DNA of 64,000 nt, from NCBI RefSeq assembly GCF_029784135.1, contig NC_073746.1:53893393-53957392 (forward strand), read 5' to 3'. Source of the stretch: Toxorhynchites rutilus septentrionalis (lineage: Eukaryota > Arthropoda > Insecta > Diptera > Culicidae). Shown here one piece after another: positions 35,293-47,505 of the stretch; within the stretch, counting starts at the first letter, position 1; every line of letters begins with the position of its first letter. The translations under genes were made by a program, and so were the position numbers. A model generated the notes under the pieces. The model did no database searches and had not been told where the DNA came from. It was given only the letters and a program-made list of their open reading frames with translations.

Positions 35293-36236
35293 GTTAAATA
35301 TCATATATTGCGTGTTTTAATTATTTGTTTTATATTATTGGGTGACATACTCACTTGCGCCGGTCGAAAAATAACTTTTTGTTCCCTTCGATAAGTTCCT
35401 ATATGAATGTTAAAACAAACAAAAAAATTAAACATGAGACTGGTAACTAGCTGACCGAATACCTTTACATATCGAAGCTCAAAAAACACACAACATGGTC
35501 GATCACCTCGTCAAATATACCTCTTTTCGTATTCAAGAAAGGAAATCGCACAAAAAAGGATCGCATTAGAACAGGTTTTTCTGTTATCCATTATTTCTGT
35601 CCAAAACTGACTCCTCAAAATGTATTAATAAGTATAAAAGGATATTTTTTTTTGCGATTTCATCATTGTAAAGTAAGATTATTACACTATGCTATCTTCC
35701 AGTTGGTGTGGTTCGTAGTTGTACGGAAAAAGCGTTACAGAAATTAGATCAGAAATAACCTTTTCGACATGTTTGAAAATGATAAATGAACATTTACATC
35801 CATAACTAGGCTACATGTTTTTCAATGTTTCGCGCTGCCTTTCGTTTTTTCTTTACTAATCATGGTAAAACATGTTTCTCCCAGAGAAATCAAGAATTAG
35901 AACACGGATGGTGATGTGGGATATTGAAGCTAATTTATTTCTAATTTAAAACATTATTTTAAATATACTTTTGATGGTTTCAGGTCCTTATTCTGCTTTT
36001 AGCCGATTTTTGAAATTCTGTAACTTCGTGAAAAATCAACGCATGAAGATGGGATGTTCCTCATTTTTTTCCAAAATATATATTTTCATCAAGGCTCATA
36101 TGGCGTTAGCCTGACGGGGCCGGGAGTTCAATATTTTGAATGAACAGTGGACTGCACAACCTTCGGCCCGTGTATCTGTAAAGAGTGTGTGTATGTATTG
36201 TCGCGACTAAGTAAAAGTTTAAAAAAGATTGTTTGC
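35293..36236. other. No recognised gene
   Basis: A+T-rich spacer. The segment near 36000-36060 (GAAAAATCAACGCATGAAGAT) resembles the complement of about 23130-23160, suggesting another diverged copy of a dispersed repeat. Confidence 0.45.
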
Positions 36237-36357
36237 TGCGAGCCCAATGCGATAGAGATGCGCGTTTAGGTTGTAGTGATTGGACATAAGCCGAGATATC
36301 ACGCGAATGAAATCACGACCTACATTCAACCCCTCGAACCATGCACTCGTCGAAAAC
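36237..36357 (-). pseudogene. Second LINE ORF2 fragment (C-terminal region)
   Basis: The minus strand reads AWFEGLNVGRDFIRVISR followed by LMSNHYNLNAHLYRIG. This closely matches the ORF2 C-terminal segment encoded at about 31165-31285 of the large LINE (AWFKGLNVGRDFISVMSR...). Only about 120 bp are present and neither end is recognisable. It belongs to the same or a close LINE family but is a separate insertion relic or a rearranged piece. Confidence 0.85.
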
Positions 36358-36853
36358 TTAATTTTTTCCAACCAACTAATTAGTAAGTTCAATTACCTCT
36401 ATCAATACGCTTTCATTTGGTTTCTAGAACGTTCATTAAGGACCTTCCCATACAGAAATATTTCTGTCTGGATGAATAAGTATCCCTTCTTCTATGATGA
36501 TTTAAAAAAAAAATTTCACAAAGTTAAACCATTTCAAAAATTACCATAAATTTCGACTTCGCACTCTGTTTTTTTTTTTTCATTTTTTAGTCATTTTGTT
36601 TCAATGTGTGCGTCTAATAGACGCAGTGAAAAATTTCGGCTATATGACGTATTACGCATTCTAGAAAAGTGCTGAAACACCATACTTAAGTCAACTATTC
36701 TTCAAATGATTGAACGACGTACATAATACATCATATAGTATTCTGCTCTAAAATAGCTGTGGACACATAGCACAGCCCACTTTCTCCTGTTCGGAAAAAA
36801 ATCGTACTTATTACTCCGCAACCTTGGAGAGTAAATACGAGTGTATTTTATTA

Positions 36854-38148
36854 AAGGGTGTGTCACATCAAATTGCATCACGGAAAAAACGCTGTAGAAA
36901 TTCGCCCAGTAGACCGATCCTTTTGAAAATTTTAGACTGTAAAATAAAAACAACTTTTGGTATTTTCTTTTTATTCATACTTCGAGCCCAAGCCCGTATG
37001 CTCGCACCTTCCTCTTTACCCCGTCCATAAGGTTCTGTACAACGTCAGGTTGTAGTTTTTTTTTTTTTGAACAGAAATCCATTTTCTCTTGAAGTCCGCC
37101 TCCGATTTGACAACTTTTGGGTTCTTCCGGAGGGCCTGCTTCATAAACGCCCAATATTTCTCTATTGGGCGAAGCTCCGGCGCGTTGGGCGGGTTCATTT
37201 CCTTTGGCACGAAGGTGACCCCGTTGGCTTCGTACCACTCCAACACGTCCTTTGAATAGTGGCACGAAGCGAGATCCGGCCAGAAGATGGTCGGGCCCTC
37301 GTGCTTCTTCAATAGTGGTAGTAAGCGCTTCTGTAGGCACTCCTTAAGGTAAACCTGCCCGTTTACCGTGCCGGTCATCACGAAGAGGGCGCTCCGCTTT
37401 CCGCAAGAGCAGATCGCTTGCCACACCATGTACTTTTTGGCAAACTTGGATAGTTTCTGCTTGCGAATCTCCTCCGGAACGCTGAATTTGTCCTCTGCGG
37501 AGAAAAACAACAGGCCCGGCAGCTGACGAAAGTCCGCTTTGACGTAGGTTTCGTCGTCCATTACCAGGCAATGCGGCTTCGTCAGCATTTCGGTGTACAG
37601 CTTCCGGGCTCGCGTCTTCCCCACCATGTTTTGCCTTTCCTCGCGGTTAGGAGCCTTCTGAACCTTGTATGTACGCAGGCCCTCCCGCTGCTTGGTCCGC
37701 TGGACGAATGAACTTGACAAATTCAGCTTATTGGCGACATCCCGAACCGAACTTCTCGGATCACGTCTAAACTGCTTAACTACGCGCTTGTGATCTTTTT
37801 CACTGACGGAGCATCCATTTTTGCCGTTCTTCACCTTCCGGTCGATGGTTAGGTTCTCGAAGTATCGTTTTAGTACTCTGCTGACCGTGGATTGGACGAT
37901 TCCCAGCATCTTACCGATGTCCCGATGTGACAACTACGGATTCTCGAAATGAGTGCACAGGATTAATTCACGACGCTCTTTTTCGTTCGACGACATTTTT
38001 CCAAATTTACGAAAAATTGACAGTGAAGCATGGCCAACGTGATCTATACACTCTTATCTGATTATAAGCGAAAGCTGAAGATATAATTCCTAAAAATTCA
38101 ATTTCTACAGCGTTTTTTCCGTGATGAAATTTGATGTGACACACCCTT
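36854..38148 (-). mobile_element. ITmD37E (DD37E) element, copy C
   Basis: 1295 bp, both terminal repeats present, TA duplicates at 36852-36853 and 38149-38150. One mismatch in the distal terminal repeat (GATGAAATT for GATGCAATT). Near-identical to copies A, B, D and E outside their private lesions. Confidence 0.96.
36981..37996 (-). pseudogene. DD37E transposase, copy C (early stop, A-run shift)
   Basis: The MSSNEK start is at about 37996, but a GAG-to-TAG change at the codon for residue 21 ends translation before the first helix-turn-helix. The rest of the gene stays open: DNA-binding regions, D in VMDDETYVKAD, D in WPDLASCHYS, E in LRPIEKYW. The coding A-run before the C-terminus has 13 A rather than 8, which shifts the frame again. 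An alternative start downstream of the stop would lack only about 20 N-terminal residues; I see no evidence that it is used. Confidence 0.9.
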
Positions 38149-40551
38149 TATATCAAAAAAGTGTTTTTTAATTGAGCATTTATTCCACAAAAAAATCATC
38201 CCCCACAGACATCAAAACACACTTCGCCGCCCATATCGCAAGGATGAAGAAAACTAATTGCCGCCTCATATGCCAGCTAAATGATTCATTACTGAAACTT
38301 TTCCGGTGCTCATATTTTATACTCGGTAAATTTGATCACACCACAGACTAGAATATATCATATCTGGCCCCACGCAACGCACATGTTCCACCTATGAAGG
38401 ATTATTCGTATCTCTCTATGGTAATTGAAATTCTAGAAAATATGAGCTGGGTTCTCTGTTGTTCTCTGGCTTGAGGTTACCCTACCAAAATGGACTACGA
38501 CACAAATTTTGAGCATGAAAAATCATGAATGCGGTACCAGCATTTACCTATCGAAAACTCATCTCATACTGGTACGTTCCCAGTTGAGAAGGGAAGAATT
38601 GATTTTAATAATTTATGCCGATTTCCCAGGAGAGGGGTTCCCATTACGAAGGGACATGGTTTCCATGCTGTGTGTGGTTACCTCTATGTGATGCGGAATG
38701 TCAGATGAAAAGTGGTTCACACGTTTCAATTCAATTCATTTTAATCGATCTTTCAACTTGAGATTGTTTTCTCTTCTATAGCTATAGTCAACTTCAAGTG
38801 ATGTTCATTTGAATTCAATCATTTTGGGGCTTAAGTTTTTCAGGTCATATCACTTTTATTCTGGAACTCATTTCAACATTGTAACAAGAACAAAATTCAG
38901 AACTTATAACTTTCCACGATCGCAATCAAAACGAATGATCAAGAACAATTTCTTCTGTATTCTATCGACTTGTGCATGGTCTTATAGTAACTTTAAAATT
39001 TGCTTATAAATCGATTAGACATCCAGATAGAATGAAATCATTGTTTCTCCTTCTGATTGTTTCCGAGTGAACTGATTTTTCGCCTACCGTTTGATGGAGA
39101 TCACAATGAATAATTCCTAACATAAACATCCGCTGTTGGAAACAATTCAATTAGCACGATTGGCAAAGAGAAACAAAATTGACAGCCTGATTTAATTTGC
39201 TCGCTTCCGAAAAAGCGACGTTTCGAAGTTTCCGAGAAGGGGTTTTCCATTGCTGGTTTTGCAAGATTTCCATCTGACTGTGTTGTAATGATTAGGGCAG
39301 ATTGAGAGATGTATGACTTCTAATGAAAACGGGGAAAGACTACCATAAACTTCTGGTAATATGCTGTTTCAGAGAATATATGCTCAGACGAATAAGAGCG
39401 GGACATCCGCAATTACATTTGTCCAGATAGATTCTTCGGATTTATGAGTGAAGCATGGTGTGTGAGGATTTTCGATACGTAGATTATAAAACGATGATTG
39501 GGTATTTGTGGCAGAATCGCGCAAAGTAATCAAACAATGATCTTTCTAAGGAGACAAAATTGCGTCAAAAATATTGAGGTTGTTCGGTAAGTTCAAGAAA
39601 ATTGAGTTTGAAACATCATTCTGTTTAAAAGTTTTTTTTTAATATTTCGTGTGGCTCGTCTCGCTAACATAAACAGACTTTAGATGTATACAAGGCTCCA
39701 CGCGGTACCAAATTAATATTCAGCTTGAGTTGGTCGGCGGGATTGATCAAGTTATCTCAAATGCCGCCACTGAAACCACCGCCATGTCACTACTACATCA
39801 TTGCCCATGAGAGTGAATTCCTGAATGAGCGGCGTATCGTTTTATCTTTCCGGTGGAATGGTGTTTGCGGCAGTGTCAGACAGTTTAGGCATGTGTTTTT
39901 TTTTCTTTTTTCTAGTGTGTCGATAAAACACGTGTGACAAAAATTACCTCAAGGAAAAACGAACTTGCGAAAACACGATATGTTAGGCGCAAATGCGAGC
40001 ATACATACGAATGACAAAGTTTTCCGTAGGGTGGTTACCGCGTTGATGGATCGAAAATACTATGTTTTTCTTAGATGTCATACACGTGTCTCAGCCCCGT
40101 TTATTACGCCAATGGTAGATAAAATATCATTGCAAGATAAACAACTAGTTTTCTACACTAACTTTGATATAACATGACGGTAACATAAACTACAATATAT
40201 TGAATAATATTCTGAAATGATGATAATATTCGATGTGTTGTTTCATCTTAAACTTTTCATCGTATTACGTATTTCATCATTTTAGAGGGTCTTGTCTAAA
40301 TTTCGTCGAAAATACCATTTGACGAAAAATACTACGCCCTGAATATCGGTATCTTATTCGGATCACCAAACATGTCATGTCTGATTAGCATAGCCATCAA
40401 AAGCCAAAATGTATGTTTTGTCAGCTAATTGATAATTTTACGTTTTCAACCAATATATTTTTTCTCATTTCATCAATGTTTGTGTCAGTTTGTGTCAGCG
40501 ACGATAGCCTACCACTTGCGAATTTCATCCACAATTACGTCCTTTTTTATT
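38149..40551. other. No recognised gene
   Basis: A+T-rich; short unrelated frames of 60-70 codons. No termini could be supported. Confidence 0.45.
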
Positions 40552-41038
40552 GAGTGTGTAACTTAATTCGTTCCGTTTCTACATAATGGCTATATTCGAA
40601 GGCGATAGCAGCTTTTTGCTGAATCTTGAAGTGTCGACATCTACCAAATATTGTTTACAATCTATTTGAGTCGAAGGATTTTTTTTAACAAACACCTTTG
40701 AGTCGAAGAAAAGTGCATTAGAATCGCGTCGAATGCTTGTGGAATTATATGGTCAGTCTGCACTATTGAGTAGACTTTTTAGAGAATGGTTTGGACGAAT
40801 TAAAATTGGTAACTTTAGTATTAAAGACAAAAAGCGCCTAATTTCCCTGACCTTGTTGGGTGGGATCATTATTGATTTCAAAAGATGAATACTTCTTCAG
40901 CGACCAATAACTTGTCAGAAATATGAGAAAAAGAAGTGACTGGCGGTGGTTAATAATTTGAATAATGTATTAATCATTTTATTATTCAAATAAATGTGTT
41001 TTACATGCAAAAAACGAAACGAGTTGAGTTGCTTACTC
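40552..41038 (+). mobile_element. Mariner relic with both ends, internally deleted
   Basis: The left end (GAGTGTGTAACTTAATTCG) and the complement of the right end (GAGTAAGCAACTCAACTCG) form a degraded inverted repeat. Frame 40710-40866 reads KKSALESRRMLVELYG and REWFGRIKIGNFSIKDKKR, the mariner helix-turn-helix region. After a deletion, 40945-41038 matches the mariner end at 48795-48985 base for base over most of its length. A small duplication of TTTGAGTCGAAG interrupts the N-terminal frame. About 487 bp. Confidence 0.85.
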
Positions 41039-41534
41039 AAGATTTTTTTTGCTGAAATTTCGATACTCTACAATAAAAGGCCTGGCTGTGTAAGGAAGTA
41101 AAACAGTCAAATTAAATCACCATCTTTATTTTTTGAGCCCCTATATGGTTAAACTTAGGATCTATGGTGAAAAACGTACTTTTTGCACGCCATTCTCAAT
41201 AGTTTCAAGATATAACATTTGAAAAAAAAAATACTGGAATTTCATCTTAGTATGGATTATACTCTAATTAGTTTTTAAATGCGTTCCTACACCGTTTTCT
41301 AGATATGTGTGATTTTATTCAAAATTTTAACAGTGTTGCGCGGTTTTAATTTTTTTTTTCAATTTTGAGAGCTAGTACCGGTTTAAATTATATTCAAATA
41401 TGTTCGTCTGTGTTCATTATATCTGTGGATAATATCTGTCCAGTTTACAGAAAAATTTCGAGAACCGCGCGGATCAAAAATTACTAATAAATTTTTAATA
41501 ATTTATTTATCTCATTTTTTGTGTGAAAACTTAA
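41039..41534. other. No recognised gene
   Basis: A+T-rich spacer between the mariner relic and a MITE. Confidence 0.45.
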
Positions 41535-42039
41535 GGTAAATGACCTTGGTTAGTCCAGTCGAAAATATGATCAAGGTTTGTCCACTTTTTTGAATGCTCT
41601 AGTTCAGCGCACCTGTGTCAAATCAGGTATTCGAATGTTTCAAAACATGTAAATAAATTTGTCTTTTTCATGAATTACAGTAGCTTTATAATATGACAGT
41701 GAACTTAATGAGAAAAACAACATATATTTTTTCATTCGAAAATGGTGATTTTAAAATCGGACAAACCATGGTCATTTTTTGGACAAACCATGGTCATTTT
41801 TCGGACAAACCATGATCAGAGGTGGACAAACCATGATCATAATTTCTCCTTGAGTAAAAACGTTAAAAAACGTAAAAATTTGGATAATTTCAACTCCTTA
41901 TGGCAGTTTTAGCAACTAGAAAATTGGGGCTTTTCAACAAACTCGTCTTGATTATATGTGATTTTCATGATGAAACATAGATTTGCATTTACTAGTTGCA
42001 TGAAAACACCCTAAATCGGACAAACCAAGATCATTTACC
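41535..42039. mobile_element. MITE with GGTAAATGA ends and internal subrepeats
   Basis: The ends are inverted repeats: GGTAAATGACCTTGGTTAGT and, at the right end complemented, GGTAAATGATCTTGGTTTGT. The terminal motif also recurs internally: between 41759 and 41840 the unit GGACAAACCATG(G/A)TCA appears four times, spaced about 21 bp. About 505 bp, non-coding. The target duplication is unclear. Confidence 0.85.
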
Positions 42040-42048
42040 CCAAGAAAG

Positions 42049-42360
42049 GGGTTTTCAAAAGGTGCTCCGCGGGAAATATGTGCTCCGCGGAGTTATACCA
42101 AATTTTCCCACCTGAAAACCCTACTTGCAAAAAACATTCTTTTATTCAATTTCAGCGGAAATATAGTGATTTATCTTGTTTACTCAGTGCCATGTGTCGT
42201 CTAACTATGACGCCCAGCCGAAATAGAGTTGTTTACAGTTGAGTTATGTCAATGCAAATAGCATTTGTTTTCTTGATTAAAAAATGGAGGTGCTTGTTTC
42301 AAATGTTTTTGCAATAAAATGTGCTCCGCCATAAAAAAAAAATCTGAAACCCCCTGCCCT
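42049..42360. repeat. Possible MITE with GGGGTTT(T)CA ends
   Basis: Left GGGGTTTTCAAAAGGTGCTCCGC and right TGAAACCCC are inverted, and GTGCTCCGC occurs three times inside. It may be a hAT-like MITE, but no target duplication is visible and the ends are short. Confidence 0.4.
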
Positions 42361-44041
42361 AAAATATCGTATTACCAAGAAATTGCATCACACAGCGCTC
42401 TAAAATTATGAAAACAAAACACATATCAAAAACACATACATTAAAATTAAAATTAAGCTTCATTGGATCTAAAAAAATCCAAAATTTCGAAACACCAAAA
42501 AAATTGCTTGAATTTAAAAAAAAAAAATTTGATAGATTTTTATAATTTGTTGCGGTACACCATAGTAGACGCACTTTGAGCATTTTCTCAAATTCCCTTC
42601 CAATTCATTTCCAACCCTATTGAGAATGGGGGGATGAAAAACTACGTTTTTCACTATAACTCTTGTAGTGAACCATTTATTGAAAAAATAACTAATTTTC
42701 AAATTTGGTACACTAAACAATATTTTACAAAGTCCTCATGATTCGGGGGCACTTTTGACGAACACATAAATACAATACAATTATAGATTTCCGGAAAAAG
42801 ACAACTTAGAAAATAAAGAAATTGAATTTGAAAAAAAATTTTTTTTTCAAAATTTACATTTAATTTATTATGTTATACTTTTATTATTATTTGAATACGA
42901 ATCAGAGTAGTACTGAATCTCTAAATCACCTAAAAAAATAAATATTTCAAGTTTTTTTAGTACTTCCATTTTAAATGAAAACAATTTTTTTATAATATCT
43001 CTCGATACACCATGCATTTTTAGTATTTTTTTTCAAATTTTTGGCTCGAAGCTGTTTAGAAAAAAGTAAAAGTACGTATTTCATAATGGATCCTTTGGTG
43101 AATCAAATAAACAAAATTTCGTAATTGATACCCTATTAAATATTTTCCAAAGGGTTGGTGATTAGGTTTGGGAACACTTTTTACTGCCTTACCCAGCATT
43201 ATTTCTAACTTATTCGAAACTCATGAAACGAAAGATGCACTTCGTAACTTTGGCAAACGCCAAATCTACGGCTCTTATTGGGTATGTCATTACGGTACTC
43301 GTCCGTTAACTGGGCAGCAAAACAGCAAAAGCAAAACTTCAAATTGAATATGCAGTAATTGGAAAAGTTTTTCGAGATTCTCATTATTTACTGAGTTATA
43401 ACCATATTATGAACGCGGTATTAAAGCTGGTATGACCTTTATTCGAAAATTTTAACTCGTTTTCTGCGAATATATATTATACATATAATTCTGCCCATTG
43501 GATTCTCCATCTCAGATTGCAGTAAAACGTGGTGGGTGTGAAGACAATGGTCAATTAAGCAACTTTTCATACTCTAAATACAAAAAAACACAACTTTCTG
43601 AGCACGCTAAAACGTTTTGTCTATTTTTTTAAAGAAAAAAAAGCTCAAGAACTATAACCCCTGCAAAACCTCGCAAAATCCAAAAGAAAATGCAGGAAAT
43701 GGTTTCTAATTTAATAAAAAAATATTTTTCAAAAATTTAAAATTACCCAAAAAAAAGTTTTTTTTTTTCAATTAAATGTTTTTTTTCAAAAAATGCATTT
43801 TTTCAAATCCTAAAAAATATATTTGAACAACCCATACTATAACCAGCAAGTCATCCATACTTTGACCGAACACAGAATAATATGTGACAGAGAACGCATA
43901 ACTAATAAGTCATAACACTTTATTTTATATCGTATTACATTTTTAAACCCTTTCGTTTTATTGATTGAAAATCCTAACGAGAATTATCAGCTTTCAGAAA
44001 GTTAGTCTTTCGAATCGACGGCTTTACTTCTATTCCATAGA
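42361..44041. other. Non-coding; weak internal duplication
   Basis: 42540-42750 and 42985-43180 look like diverged direct copies about 450 bp apart (GTACACCAT.., a TAGTGAACCATTTATTGA-like segment, and a terminal GGGCACTTTT/GGAACACTTTT landmark). No gene. Confidence 0.4.
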
Positions 44042-44118
44042 GGAATGTCAGGAGTTGAACTCGTGACCTTTGGCGTGAGAGGTGCGGAGATTAGTCACTA
44101 CGATGGATCGCTTCCTAT
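44042..44118 (-). other. tRNA-like relic
   Basis: On the minus strand, GGTCACGAGTTCAACTCC resembles a pol III B box and an upstream TAGTGACTAATCTC is A-box-like. No complete cloverleaf can be drawn, so this is at best the head of a decayed SINE. Confidence 0.3.
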
Positions 44119-44281
44119 AATTGAATCTTGTACCTGTTTCTACTTTCGATGTATGGGGAAATTACACTCTATCGGATTATAATTTTATTCTCCAGCATTT
44201 TTTTTCTTTCTAAAAAAAAATCAAAAATTTATACTCATTTATCTTTCCTTTTTTTGAATGGAACCACCCTAATTACAGTAC

Positions 44282-44323
44282 ACGTGGAATCTACGGTACA
44301 GTACAGTACCGTAGATTCCACGT
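44282..44323. repeat. Perfect hairpin, 18-bp arms, 6-nt loop
   Basis: ACGTGGAATCTACGGTAC is followed after AGTACA by its exact complement. There is no T-run after it, so a terminator is unlikely. It could be a palindromic insertion remnant or a structured RNA; not assigned. Confidence 0.85.
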
Positions 44324-46498
44324 AGTCAATTGTTGGAAAAGCCGGTGTCGGTTGCTACAGGAGAGATTATACATGATGCTGCGTTGTGAAAGCAAATATT
44401 TTGAGATCGTAGTATTTTGTTGTTATTCTATCCCCACATCTCTAACAGCCGACGACTGTACCTACGTGATCTGTATCCCATTCCGTAGTTTCTTCGCAAC
44501 AGTTCCGCCTCCAGCACAACGATATTGGAGATCTATATTTCCGCAAGTCAATCTGAATAGTGATAGAATCATACACAAATATTCCACGCACGTCACGTCA
44601 GAATAAATGGATTTTTTGATTCATTTTGACATTTTGATTCTGTTATCTATAAATTTGCGGTAAATTTCCTCAGCGTTTTAAACATGACATTGTGTGTACC
44701 TGTAGATCCAATGAGCAGTTAAGGTGCACTGTTAATGGGCGAATGAGGACACTCAAATGATTTTGGTGATCAATTCATAAAAAAAATACAAATCTTTTTT
44801 GTAGACACATTCAAAGCATGTCTCTCCAGAATATCTTCATTTACCTTCTAGAACCCATTCTCAGTCCTGGCCAAAAGAAAAAGCCATAAAACCCAGGCCA
44901 AAATATCTACCACCAAATATCCTCCCATACCACCTCCCCCCCCCCCAAACCGGGCCGATCGTTTACGAATCTTTCGGACTGCGGAATACTTGCCATAACG
45001 CTTATCTGTTCATAACGGAAAATTTTCCCTCCATCGTAGCGCAGAAACCGACTCAATTTATGGCGACATTTCTGTCCAGTTCGTTCGGTCATTCAGTTTC
45101 GTTCTCCATGTTATGACACCCTGATAAACAGTGGCACAGAATAGATGCTTCGTTGTTGTATACTTACATCTTACCCATCGCTGGATATGAACTTATTGCT
45201 GGGGTTCTGGGTGAACAAAAAAATGCAATACTCATTCATTCTCGATTTCTTCCGGCGGCCAGTCAGCATCGTTAGAATCAATTTGTGTGCGAGGGGTCTA
45301 CGTTCCTCGAGTAGAGCGGAATGGTGATATAAGAAATGTGATATGTACTACAAATTGGTTCGGTAATATTTTGTTGCATAGATTGTATTGTATTTTCTAA
45401 CCAATTTATCGACACCATTATAATAAATTAAATTGAGTTAATTTTGTCATGGTGTCCCGTTCGAAATGCAAATTCATCATATCGCCATTAGCAAACCGTT
45501 TGATAAACCATAGCGAATTTATTTCCTCTTGTGTAGATAGATTGAATCATTTATCAATAGATCGATTCCCATCACTTTGTTTCGAAATCATTTATGAACA
45601 GATAAAACATTTGCAGGTGCGTTTATTAACTTACCTTGTCAGTAACATGCCATATCCAAAACGAACAAAATGAAGCAAATGCTTCATTTGCAATTGTATC
45701 TCGTAAATCTGTTATTTGCGTTTCATAGACTAATTAAATGCTGGGTAGTTTCGCAAGCATTGAGCAAACATCGCTCAAATTTACAGCACGCTGTAATGAG
45801 CCTGTTTGCACGTTGCCTTACATTCCAGGCAGTGTATGTCGTGAGCATCTCACGTGCTTCATATTATATGGTGGTATTTATGGCTATTTCCTTCTTTTCT
45901 ACTCCCTAAAGCAAGGTAATGTAGTACAGTAGCATCGCTAAACCATATGAGCTTGTTAGCAACATATTTTTTACTTACTTTTCTTACTTCTATATACCTC
46001 TGATAAACTCTAAAGGAAGCATTAAAAATACGGGTCAAATATTTTCCGATGAGAAACAGAATTGCCACTTTTCATGAAAATCTGAGAACCATTCTATCGG
46101 TTTGGCAGGGAATGACTTTATTTTAAGATGTGATAGAGGGCCCTACGAGATGGAAAAATCGTTCCATGCAAAAGGTCAAACTACAGCTATGACAGATTTT
46201 TTGAACTCTATTGATCCCAAACTATTCTGAAATTCAAAATAGATGACCCTAATTGTTGTGCATACTACTGGCGTTAATGAATCTAGATAAATTCTCTGTA
46301 CACGACAATTGTACTCTTAGATTTATTATAGAAATTCAAAACCTACGTTCATGAGCATCTGGGGAATATAAAGCGGTACTATGTAATAGTTCCGCACAGT
46401 TCGACAGAATAATATTCAATGGATCGCGTCTCCATCGGCGACTTGCGTATAAACACAATGAAAATATGCCAGCTACATTATTCTGTTGTCCATCGCAC
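44324..46498. other. No recognised gene
   Basis: Contains an 11-base C-run at 44936-44946. 46018-46105 is the direct repeat of 1680-1775. Short frames only. Confidence 0.45.
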
Positions 46499-46840
46499 GT
46501 ACCGTTCTGAATCATATTTCGGACACTTTGTTCTAATATCTTGAAATTCTTGATGCACTGATGATATAACTATAAAATTAATATCACAATTGCTTCTTAA
46601 GAGTAATCCCTTGGTTTCACTATCATTTCATATGAGAACTACATTTGAATTATAACATAATCGGCAAAAATCTGACAACACTACCCATTATCGTTTGTGT
46701 TTGACGTTTGCTTCGCGTGAGCACGTAGAATTTACCCGTTCATAAATATTTAAATTTCTCCTGTGTTTCATCAGTTCTCATCATTGTTAACAGTTTACTG
46801 TGATTGCTTGGTAAGTGTTTCGCATATGACTATAAAATAT
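46499..46840. repeat. Dispersed repeat, copy 2 (empty site)
   Basis: Inverted, uninterrupted counterpart of 1-1283. At the position where copy 1 holds the DD41D-type element, this copy has a single TA (46640-46641). Confidence 0.9.
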
Positions 46841-47030
46841 AATGTGTGTAATGTGTAATGTAATTTTCGTCCAAAAAATTACAAAATAAAGTGTCCGAAA
46901 CTTTTTATTTTGATTTGTTGCGCAACGTAAGAACTTCACGACATTTACTAAGACGCGACGCGAGACAAGACAAACACTTATTGTTCTCACTATTTAAACT
47001 GTTTAAAAATTACCTTAAATTTCGACTCGT

Positions 47031-47430
47031 CTAAAACCAGTCGGATCGGCGACATATTCAGTTATTCATCGCGCATACTCCCTATCGATCTTCTATCGCG
47101 AGGTGGAAGAGTCATCTTTTGTTAACCTAAGAAGGTAGTCGAAGGAGCTCCTCTAAAATCAATCGACTCGGCGATATATTTTATTATTCATCGCTCATAC
47201 GCTCTATAGGACTCCAATCGCAACGGCGGAGAACAATCTTTGGGAAACCTGAAAAAAATATCTTAAACCTATCGGACCGGCTATTTATTCCGTTATCCAT
47301 CGCGCGTACTCTGTATCGAACTACTATCGCAGTGTCGGAAAGTTATCTTATAGTAACCTGAAATGGTAACCGAGAGAACTTCTCTAGAACCAATCGTCCC
47401 GGCAATATATTCCGTTATGCATTATGCTTC
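47031..47430. repeat. Tandem repeat, about 3.4 units of 109-122 bp
   Basis: Units start at 47031, 47153, 47262 and about 47384, each with CT(A/T)(A/G)AACC-like sequence, then TCGG, ATATTC.GTTAT.CATCG, a TATCG..CTATCGC segment and GTAACCT. The fourth unit is partial. The units are 70-80% alike by eye. No reading frame continues through the array. Confidence 0.82.
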
Positions 47431-47505
47431 ATAGATAGGCTGATCAAATAGCTCAGAAATAAAAACGGGACACGTAACCCATGAAAACTTTTATATCATA
47501 ATGTA

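Noticed and set aside
39583..39600. GTTGTTCGGTAAGTTC as a mariner-like terminal repeat
   Set aside because: No inverted partner within several kilobases and no transposase remnant beside it.
44936..44946. C-run as a functional element
   Set aside because: A simple homopolymer with no associated motif; possibly also a sequencing length uncertainty.
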